DNA from: Acanthosepion lycidas
Lineage: Eukaryota; Mollusca; Cephalopoda; Sepiida; Sepiidae
Direction of reading: 5' to 3'
Length of the DNA: 64,000 nucleotides
Assembly: GCA_963932145.1 (NCBI GenBank)
Contig: OZ010573.1
Coordinates: forward strand, 25,930,325-25,994,324
In this document: positions 55,565 to 64,000 of the stretch, piece after piece
Numbering within the stretch: position 1 is the first letter of the stretch
Layout of the letters: every line of letters starts with the position of its first letter
Notes under the pieces: generated by a model
What the model was told of the DNA's origin: nothing
The model's database searches: none
The model's input: the letters and a program-made list of their open reading frames with translations, nothing else
Made by a program: the position numbers and the translations under genes

Positions 55565-55775
55565 TTCCAAACAAAAGATCTATCTCTCCCCCAGCTATGG
55601 GTTAAATAGTTGAAATTGTATCGGAAAAAAAAAATCATTATCTCAAAAAACAAAATTTCTTAACGCCATATTCACTCACAAAAAAAAAGAATTACAATCC
55701 AAGAAATGTTTCAGCTTTAAATCCATAAAGGGTTGATAAGACATCAAAAAAATACAAAAACAAATTAATCAACCA
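55565..55775 (+). mobile_element. Composite SINE, body and tail
   Basis: tctcccccagctatgggtta, aacgccatattcactcacaa, then tttaaatccataaagggttg, ataagacatcaaaaaaatac. It lacks the 5S and tRNA modules. Confidence 0.65.
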
Positions 55776-56024
55776 AGAAAGAAGATGTTTTATATTCAAT
55801 AAGTAAAATCTCTCTTTCCAATGGTAGCCTGACAACCTCTCTGTCATCAACATATTTCTGAATTGCCTACATAATTAAGATTGTGCCTCGACCCTGGGTG
55901 CCAAATCTAAAGTTGGGTTGATATGACCAGCTTGCTTACCAACAAGAATTCTTTCAAAATTTGATTTCAAGAGGTATTGGGCATTTTAGGCATTTAGCGC
56001 TGGCTACCATTGACTTTCCTTATA

Positions 56025-56132
56025 CAGAGTGCTGCAGAAATACTTCCCAAATAATGGTAAGATATTAGTGGCAACGGTGTCTTCGTCTAGTTAATGTTTT
56101 ACCATTTGGTGGTAGGTATTTCTGCTACACTC
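56025..56132. mobile_element. MITE with about 35-bp inverted ends
   Basis: cagagtgctgcagaaatact and tcccaaataatggtaa at the left mirror ttaccatttggtggtaggta and tttctgctacactct at the right; TA lies at both edges. Probably Tc1/mariner-type, by its TA target. Confidence 0.75.
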
Positions 56133-56400
56133 TATATTTCTGTTTTAAATAAATGAACTTGGAAAATTTTTTTAATGTTTTGGAGTTTTATGGAGTAAAA
56201 GTTTGAAATGTATTATTAAATGCTGAAATAAAGATAAAAAAAATCCTTCATTATGCCAGTAATACTTTTGAAAAACATTCCAATAACTCATTTGCATATC
56301 CACAACATTACCCACTGCTCTCAAATCTGTTGACCTAATAACCCCCCTCCCCCCCCACCCAAGAAAAAATGCTGACTCTTTTTAAAAATACTAATTCTCT

Positions 56401-56565
56401 CCCAGGATGCACGGTGGAGTAATAGATAGCTCGGATTGAGGAATCGGAGAGTCGAGTTCGAATTCCAATTGAATCTATTACATTCACTTACGTGCTAATA
56501 CCCTTCAGAAAGGTATGAATCCTCTTCTTCTCCTCCCAGCTATGGATAAATAGCAGGACAGACCG
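56401..56565 (+). mobile_element. Composite SINE, tRNA module and body
   Basis: acggtggagtaatagatagc, ttgaggaatcggagagtcga, B box gagttcgaattcc, then cttacgtgctaatacccttc and ctcctcccagctatggataa. The 5S head is missing; this has the best-preserved B box of the family. Confidence 0.7.
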
Positions 56566-57121
56566 GATTCTATAGCCTTAGATTGCAACTGGTCTACTGC
56601 AGAAAGAAACCTGCATGAAAAAAATCTGCCTCGTCAGTCATATATCAAAAGATACATGATCGCCTAAGTGTGTATCATGCATGGTATATAACTGACTGAG
56701 TTGTTTCCCTTTGAAACATTCATCAGTTAACAGCAGTCAGTGTTGAGCTTTTGAATATCCCCGAAACATTTAGTTAAATCTTCAGTATCCCCTTTTGCTT
56801 TTCCATAGTATGCTTGTAAAATCTGATGGATTGAAGTAATAGTAGCTTAATTAATTCTTGTAGCTGATTAGCTTTTCTTTAATTGTCAGAATGGGCCAGA
56901 GGTTTGTGGTTCAGGAATGAAAACTGTTGGCCAAATTATGCTTTATATCCTCAAATTTGTATCTTCATGAACTTGTAAAATCCGCCATTCTTCACCTTGT
57001 TATATTTGAAAGAAATCAAAAATGATTTAACTCAGAAAACTTTTATTTTGTTTCATTGTCTTGAGTATTTTTCTTGAAGAAAACATTTGAAATTTATTAT
57101 CTATTAAATATTTTTCTCTTG

Positions 57122-57160
<39 letters not shown>

Positions 57161-57164
<4 letters not shown>

Positions 57165-57246
57165 TGCAAAAATAATGACGTAATGATGTCTTTTTTTGAC
57201 GTTTACGTCAAAAACATTATTACGTCATTATTTTTGCACCAACCAA
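57161..57246. mobile_element. Palindromic mariner MITE, copy 4, longer type
   Basis: TTGGTGCAAAAATAATGACG mirrored by CGTCATTATTTTTGCACCAA. The centre is ttttttgacgtttacgtcaaaa. The first bases TTAGG are missing: the preceding (TA)n tract runs directly into TTGGTG. Confidence 0.88.
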
Positions 57247-57585
57247 ATATAATATTTCTTGAAAAATTTGAATTTTGTTCTTTTTAAGAACAACAAACAA
57301 AAAAGCTTCAAAGTTTTAATTTAATTTAAAATAATTTGAATTTTTAGTAATCGATAAACTTGGATTATTTAATAGCTTTTCTTTCTTTCCTCTATCTACT
57401 GTTTCTTTTCCCTTTACTCTTTATTTTCACTCTTCTTTCTCTTATTTTTTTCTTTATTCTTCTTTTTTATTCAGTTATTCCTTTTTTAAAAAGTCACAAG
57501 CATTAACAATTATAAGTCAAAAAGAAAAAAAATAACTCCACTTTATTTTCAGTTTTTATTCCTGTAATGTAACAGTTTGGTTTTA

Positions 57586-57688
57586 TTAGGTTGGTGCAAA
57601 AATAATGACATAATAATGTCGTTTTTTGACGTATTTTTTAACGTCAAAAAAACGACATTATTACGTCATTATTTTTGCACCAACCTAA
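57586..57688. mobile_element. Palindromic mariner MITE, copy 5 (103 bp)
   Basis: TTAGGTTGGTGCAAAAATAA with TTATTTTTGCACCAACCTAA, flanked by TA. Arms extend through atgacataataatgtcgttt and ttgacgt to a central attttttа-type loop, giving stems of about 48 bp. Same longer subfamily as copy 4, only 340 bases away. Confidence 0.92.
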
Positions 57689-57699
57689 TATTTTAAACT

Positions 57700-59320
57700 T
57701 TCATTTGCCTGCATTAAATTCATTGTATGGTTACAACTTGTAAACGCATACACAAATGATTATTTTGTAGTTTTATTTTATTTTTTGCAACAGGAAAACG
57801 CAAAGTGGTTCCAGTGACTCCCTCTCCTTGACTCCCAGTGAACAGATGTACATAATATATGCAAATCAATGCAAAATAATTTAACTGCCAGGTAAACTTA
57901 TTACAGCCAGGGTGACAAGTTTTTTTTTTTTTTTTTTGTTTTTTTTTTATGGATTTGGCTCGTGTGTTGGAACAGCAAATGAATGGCTAAAAGTCTAGGC
58001 TCTTAAGATTCATTACATAAATACCTAAAAAAATAGTAATGGTAAAAGAAAAGATAAAAACAAGTTTCTTTATATGAAATTCCTTTCTGCAAAATAATCA
58101 GGATATTAGTCAGTCATCGTATTTATTGCTTCAGAAGAGAAGTCCCAGAAACTTTAAGTAAAAAAAAAAACTTAGCTCTGCTTAAATTGACTGGTCCCCT
58201 CATAAAAATATAGAAATGGAGTCCTGTTTATAATATAAATACAGTGACAAACTGACTTCTTAAAATGTTATCTGTACTTTATTTTTATAAACAATGACAA
58301 GTTTGAAATTGTTTATATCAATGATATCTGCACATTATTATGAATTAGAAAAAAGAAGGAAATTATCAGTAGTATGCAGTTATCAATGATGTAAACAGTT
58401 TGAAACTTTACATTTGTAAATAAAAATAAAGTACGGATAATTCAGTGACCAATTTGAAACTATTTATATTATAAACAGCCCCCACCCCTACTTCTAAAAT
58501 GATAAAATCAATATTTTTCATTTCTGACAAATGTCATGTCTCGAGAAAGTTCTAATGAAGGCTAATCTATAAAAATTATTTTTCCTTAGCAGACAACTCA
58601 GTTTAAATAGTACAGAAAGCTTGTGTAAATTGCAATTAGATATTTATATTTTTATCTTGAGATAGACTTTCCTAATATGATTAAAGTTCTTATGAGTATA
58701 AAATGGCATTTAAGAAACGTTTTTTGAAAGATAACTAAGTCTGTTATGCACTATTGATTAAAATGGAATTTTGAACACATTTTAGAAATAGAAGAAGTAT
58801 CGCCTGGAAATCTCTTCAGAGAGAGAAAAGAGAGAACATGGCAAAGAGAAACAGAAATGTTATACACTTGAAATGTGTCAGTTATTCTTACAAGTCTGGC
58901 TATAATTGTATTAGATTCAACAAAGAAATAAAATTTGTTGAATTGACTGTTTATTCTCTTTTCAATTTCATATTCCACAAGCACTACACACCAATAAAAG
59001 ATTCTGACACAAAATGTAATTTCTCCTTTTTATTAAGAAGTCTCTTTCTTAAAAAGTCTATTTTAAGTTCTTTGGACACTTTAAATAGGTCAGACATTGT
59101 AAAAATCTAAAGCACTGCAGTTAACTTTTATTAACAAACCCGCAAGGTTTGGGCCAACAGCTTTACGTAGGAAACTGTTTTGTGTCCTGACTTTATTTCC
59201 TAAAGTCATAGGCAGATTTGATGCATTTTCTTTCTGACAGCAGTTTACAAACAAAAACAGACAACACAGACTTGAGAATATGTTAATGGATAAAAATACA
59301 TGAAATCTGCATGCATGCAT
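57700..59320. other. Intergenic, nothing recognised
   Basis: AT-rich; short open frames (for example 58838-59110) have no features I recognise. A T run lies at 57921-57936. Confidence 0.5.
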
Positions 59321-59325
59321 GTATA

Positions 59326-59350
59326 TTATATATATATATATATATATATA
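59326..59350. repeat. (TA)n microsatellite
   Basis: About 12 TA units; a second tract lies at 59468-59490 leading into (CA)n. Confidence 0.9.
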
Positions 59351-59550
59351 AAAACTATAATAAAGGTTGTGCTATGCCAAAGTTTACAATCATGTCTCCT
59401 GGCAAATGGGTGTAATCTCTCTGAAACTCAGAGCAGGGGCAAGAGAAGTGACCACTTAATTTTATTAATATATATATATATATATATACACACACATACA
59501 AATGTAAAAGAACAAAAAGAATTATAAATTCAAACGTTGATAGCATTAAT

Positions 59551-59660
59551 TTAAAAAGGGCTCAATACAAGAGTAGAGCAATAGATATTTATTATAAACT
59601 ATTACGTTGAAACATCTGTAATGTAACAGTTCATATATATATATATATACACGCACACAC
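59551..59660. repeat. Foldback-module fragment
   Basis: tttaaaaagggctcaataca, agagtagagcaatagatatt matches the start of the elements at 1519, 2853 and 3487 and likewise leads into a (TA)n(CA)n tract. Confidence 0.6.
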
Positions 59661-59934
59661 ATACAAACTAGTTTTATTAATTTCCACTGACAAGATTTGT
59701 TTATTCAACTTTTCATTATATCTTTCCAGTATTTGCATGAGGCATTGTACATTGGGACTGAAGTTATGAATAAATTGCCCAAAGAGAAAAAGAGACATGA
59801 ACCTTGGTCAATTTATTCATTACTTCAAATCTGATGTACAAAAACTCATTCAGAAAGTCAAAAGTTACAATAAAAAATTTTTATAGATAAACCTTGTCTA
59901 GAATTTGATAAAACTTGTTTGGATGAATTCTTGC

Positions 59935-59938
<4 letters not shown>

Positions 59939-60006
<68 letters not shown>
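59939..60006. repeat. (TA)n(CA)n microsatellite
   Basis: About 23 TA units followed by about 10 CA units. Confidence 0.95.
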
Positions 60007-60014
60007 GGTTGGTA

Positions 60015-60105
60015 GGTGAAATAATTGTGTATATCCCACCAGTGCAAGTGTTTAATGTAAAAATCAGGATTTTGAATGCTGATTTTCAAGACATGCTTTT
60101 CTCTC
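60015..60105 (+). repeat. Unclassified dispersed repeat, copy 1
   Basis: gtaaaaatcaggattttgaa, tgctgattttcaagacatgc resembles ggtaaaagacaatattgaat, gccgattttcaaggcaggcc at 61067-61110. Both are preceded by a segment like ttgtagttgagatggttata / ggtgaaataattgtgtatat. Confidence 0.5.
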
Positions 60106-61004
60106 AATCTTTCTTATTCCACATTCATTTAGCCTTGTGCCAGACTAAAGTTAATTTCTCTTCTTTCTTCTCTCTCATATATAATGTACACATTTCCCTT
60201 AAAATGTTGTTTAAACAATAAATAAATAATTAGGGTAAGTCAACAGCTTCAAGTTGCTGATACCCATCCACCCATATTTGCCAGAACATCTTTCAGGTTG
60301 ACCCACTCCAAAACATCTGGATATGTTTTTGTTCCAATCTAAGAATGATATTTTGGAAACTCTTAAAATGCATTGAATAATTTACATAGAGCTCCTCTTG
60401 GTTGCTACTGAAACAATTACAAATTATAGCAATGAGCACAAACTATTTCAATAAAATCTTAAAATGTAATAATTTAAATATCTTCATTGCCGTTTTAGTT
60501 GCAAGAAAATAGCAGAAAGAAAAGTGCTTTTACCCAATTAAAGCCAGTTTTAGACTATTAATATCATTTTTTTTCAGACAAAATTAACTTCAATTTTTCT
60601 ATAACTTTAAACACTGTCATTAAAAAAACAATCCATAATAAAGTTATAGAAATATAAAATTTTACAAAATTTAACTGGATTTAAAAAAAAAATGACTTTA
60701 TACTTTAATGAAAAATACATTTATTTCAAAGTGGGTGTCATCAGTTAACACAGTTCAAGTCCAGGTGGTATTGGGTCATTTTTTTTTTATGCACATGTGA
60801 TCAAAAACTGTGTCTTGTGCTATAACCAAAGTATGAATGATCAGAAATCATAAAATTTGATATTACCTGCAATGACAAAAGTATATACCCACAATTAAAT
60901 CCCATCATAAAAGAGTAGAACTTATGTTGTATATATAATGGTATGTATTAAGTATTTTAGAATGTAGCAAACATTTCAATGTTACGTCAATAACATGTAC
61001 ATGT

Positions 61005-61120
61005 AGGGTGGGCTGTTTTGTAGTTGAGATGGTTATACGTTTCCCACAGGTGAGTGCTTGGGTCCAGGTAAAAGACAATATTGAATGCCGATTTTCAAGG
61101 CAGGCCCTCCTTACTTAGAA
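61005..61120 (+). repeat. Unclassified dispersed repeat, copy 2
   Basis: See copy 1. This copy is longer and more GC-rich and reaches into a stretch (to about 61420) that also looks like old repeat. Confidence 0.5.
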
Positions 61121-61948
61121 GTGGGATTCAAAATGATCTCCCTGTTATATGTTGACCTGTTCTGGCTCAGCCAGAAAAAAAATCCTCATCATTGATGGTT
61201 GGAAAAGTAAATATAACATTTGCAATTTCAGGGGCCATTCACCCCCAGGTCGCATCTTACCCACTGCTCCTCAAATGGGAGTGTCAAGATCAATTCTTGA
61301 TGCTTGAGGCATACCAAAATGGAGGTGCTGAGGAGTTTTTGTCACTACTCCATATGTGTATCTATGTATGTTGGGGCCCACATAAAAAATGGCCTTGTGT
61401 CATATCTCACTGATATGGAAGGCTATATAAATACTACCTATCCCATGATTGTTAAATTTAGTATGTGAAACATGGATGCAAATGTAACAATTATTAAGGT
61501 CAGAGGTCATGGTAGGAAACCCAAAATGAACAATGAAACCAATGTAGACAATATAAAGCACCTTGCTTGACAGACAAGCCATAAACTGCCCACTGTTTTC
61601 TACCCACTTTATTGTCTCTCTTGGAAGCTAACTTCAGCGTCATTGGTAAAGTTGTTGGTTACAATTAGATGGTAAATGGAATTAATTTAGTCATATTGCA
61701 TGAAAGTGGTTTTGGGAAGACAATTCTTCAAATACATTAATTCACCCCCCTCCCTCCTTCCTTTCTTTTTGTATATTACAAAATTTGAAATCTTGTCAGA
61801 AAGTCTCTTATTGGAGATGGTGTTTTGTGAGAAATGTTGATGCCTGGACATGAGATGTCTAAAGTCAGTTTAATTCATGATTGTGTATTTGTCAAAAGAC
61901 TGCAGTTTGTGTGAATGAGACATATAGTGGTTTCACAAAATTAAAGGG

Positions 61949-62064
61949 GATGCTGAAAAGTTCTTGACTCAATTCCTCTCCCACCCAAATCAGTATTTCA
62001 GTGACCAAACAACAAAATACTGATTTAGGGAAATAGGTCGGGCCTAAAACTTTGCAGCATTCCA
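61949..62064. mobile_element. Imperfect palindromic MITE
   Basis: gggatgctgaaaagttcttg and caaatcagtatttcagtgac at the left pair with acaaaatactgatttaggga and aaactttgcagcattcc at the right. Size and shape fit a mariner-type MITE; no clean target duplication was seen. Confidence 0.6.
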
Positions 62065-62109
62065 CTTGTAAGTCTTTGCTTCATTGGTTAGTCTGTTGGT
62101 CATGTGACC

Positions 62110-63180
62110 AAAGACAATGTTACTTTCACCAAACATTTTTATAAGAACAATAAAGTTATAAAAAATATCTTTTTTTTTTTTAAGTGTTTTATTATTTGAT
62201 TTATTATCCTTGTTTTTTTTTGTTTTTTTTTTCTTTTACCACTGATTATGGCAGCAAAAGGGAGATGCTAAAATAAACATTTTATTTCAGATTAAATTCC
62301 TAAATTAAAAATTTGATTGGGAACTGCTCTCTTCTGCAAGTTGAAGAGAATCTTTCTTCCAAAAAAAACATTGTTCAAGTTATTCATTCCACGTCAATTT
62401 AAAAAGAAAAAGCTGTTAATTATAAACATAATATTATCAGTTTTTTCTTTTTCTGTTTTTCTTTTGTTATTTTGTTTGTTTCTTGTTCTTTACAAATGTT
62501 CACTTAGTACAAGGCCCAAGAGCCACTTGGGGTAAACAGTTACTGAATAAGTTATATGCAATGAAAGAAAGAGGAAGAAGTAGTGTAGCCTTGCAGCTCA
62601 TATCAGATACTGGATCTGATTGTCACACAAAAACTAAAACCATGAGCCAATTGTAGCAGTAGGCAAATTTTATTATGGTTGTAACCCATTGCTATAAATG
62701 AGCAAGCCTGAGGTAAACAGTGTGTCTTCTTTTTGCATAGCACACAAGTTGTCTCTTGTCCCTCTTTGCTCTGTTTTTTTCAGCTGTTAGTGGCCACTGT
62801 CTTATAGAGGGGATTATTTTTTGCCTTGTCACCTTTATCTAAAAAAAAAAAAAAAAAGTAATTCATAAAAACTCAGTCTAGTTCACTCAGTGACTGTCAG
62901 GATTGTTTGATCCAGTTCTTGGGAGGTCCACATCATTAAACTGACCTTCTTTTCCAAGATAGATAATTGTCAAAGCAATTTCTGTGATGCATTGCAAGTG
63001 GGTCCTTAGCAAGATATCACAACATTAGAAAGTGAAGATTATGATATTGGGAATAGGTAACAATTGCCCCTTGACTAGAAGGGATTAAGATTGTAGTGTT
63101 TGGAGAAGCATCCACATGGGAGTCTATTCCACAAAGTGGTTCTTAGGAAGAATCTCTTTGAGTAGAACATCCATCTTACA
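62110..63180. other. Intergenic, nothing recognised
   Basis: T-rich and A-rich runs with no conserved frame. The stretch at 62550-63180 is less AT-rich and may be old repeat. Confidence 0.4.
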
Positions 63181-63535
63181 AAATAATATGTATGGAATGA
63201 AAGTGTGGATGTAGCAAAGCAGGTCTTAGCTGTAAAGGTCTGAGCTGGTGGCACTAAAGAATAAAGTTTAGATGCACATTTGATAGACTTGACATTGCAT
63301 TTTGGACAAGGAGCTGCATGGTGGAAAATAATTCATCACCCACAAGGCCATGTAAGTGCTTTTGAATTCTGTCAAGGCAGGAAAATGAGGATTGGGCAGC
63401 TCCAGCCTGTACGTTACAGCAATATTCCATTTTTGGTCTGTTCTGGCTTTTGTAAAGATAAAACATGGCTGAAAGACACAGCTACTTTATGGAGCGGTAT
63501 AAGGAAACAAAGTTTTTCCTTCCAGCATCTTTAGT
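63181..63535 (-). pseudogene. LINE reverse transcriptase fragment, reversed
   Basis: The reverse strand reads FYLYKSQNRPKMEYCCNVQA, GAAQSSFSCLDRIQKHLHGL, VGDELFSTMQ. This matches the thumb-region pattern IYKS-VRPKMEYC-HIW-GA---L--LDRIQKR--L of Jockey/CR1-type LINEs, and is a different subfamily from the 24138 element (LDRLQRRICNIID). Confidence 0.8.
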
Positions 63536-64000
63536 GATCAATTGTATATATGACGTCTGGGATGAACTTTCGTCACAATAGATATTTAAACCTAAACTCA
63601 TCAAGAGTGCAACTATTATTGTCAAAAACATCCGGTACCAAACACTTTATGTTAAAAAATAATTTCACATTAATAAATATCCTATTATAATTGTCCTTTG
63701 TTATTTCGCCCTGCCAATCCCTCATAAATAATGGACTATTCTGTTTTGATTAAAATTAATTCAAAAATGAAAAAGAAGAGAAGGTAGAATTGTTTAATGG
63801 CTGTTTCAGTGAAATATAAAAAGTCTGTCAATTTCAAATCTTTTCATTTGTACCTCCTACAAAATAACCAGCATTTATATTTTTGTTGCAATATTTTGTA
63901 AAAGTTGTTAAGCTCAAATATTTAACGACATGATAGGGGAATTTCTACAGATATTTTATTGCCATAGAACTCGTCATGAGAAAAAGAAAGTTAATCATTA

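Noticed and set aside
58838-59110. A 90-codon frame downstream of VPS50
   Set aside because: It overlaps another frame on the opposite strand, has no recognised domain, and base composition alone can explain it.

Overview
The window is AT-rich, intron-dominated animal DNA that carries most of one conserved host gene inside a dense bed of repeats. Seventeen exons on the + strand (8143 to 51243) splice in phase to a 634-residue C-terminal part of VPS50 (syndetin, also called CCDC132), the subunit that makes the GARP-related tether into EARP. The first exon seen begins in the middle of the protein. The first third of the protein, with its promoter, lies upstream of base 1. Many (CA)n/(TA)n tracts, several tRNA-derived SINE families, Penelope-like elements, Jockey/CR1-like and RTE-like LINEs, and a divergent but clearly bilaterian VPS50 suggest a mollusc, most likely a coleoid cephalopod such as an octopus. 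That assignment is an inference from repeat style and protein similarity.

Layout. 1-8142 is intron, with Penelope-related inverted repeats, microsatellites, a tRNA-headed retroposon and a reversed RTE LINE fragment. 8143-18720 holds exons 1-5, with pogo-like, mariner, LINE and Penelope remnants between them. 18721-27270 holds exons 6-9, including a 27-base exon, plus a palindromic mariner MITE and a reversed LINE with a readable reverse transcriptase core. 27271-33123 holds exons 10-12, among Ser/Leu-tRNA-like SINEs and a MITE with long terminal repeats. The 6.5 kb intron at 33124-39638 is a stack of DNA transposons: a Tc1 remnant, a mariner with a piggyBac-type MITE inside it, a hairpin MITE, and a 107-base tandem array. 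39639-51243 holds exons 13-17; the last intron carries a Tc1 remnant against a decayed Ty3/gypsy-type fossil. From 51244 on there is the 3' UTR and then apparently intergenic DNA with microsatellites, MITEs and LINE fragments. I saw no second host gene.

The most unusual content is in the repeats. There is a composite SINE whose head is 5S rRNA-like and whose next module is tRNA-like. There are five hairpin MITEs whose ends resemble the primate MADE1/Hsmar1 termini. Several repeats carry hammerhead-ribozyme-like cores (CTGANGA, stem, GAAAC). All positions were read by eye, without alignment or folding software, so repeat boundaries are approximate to tens of bases unless a target-site duplication is given.
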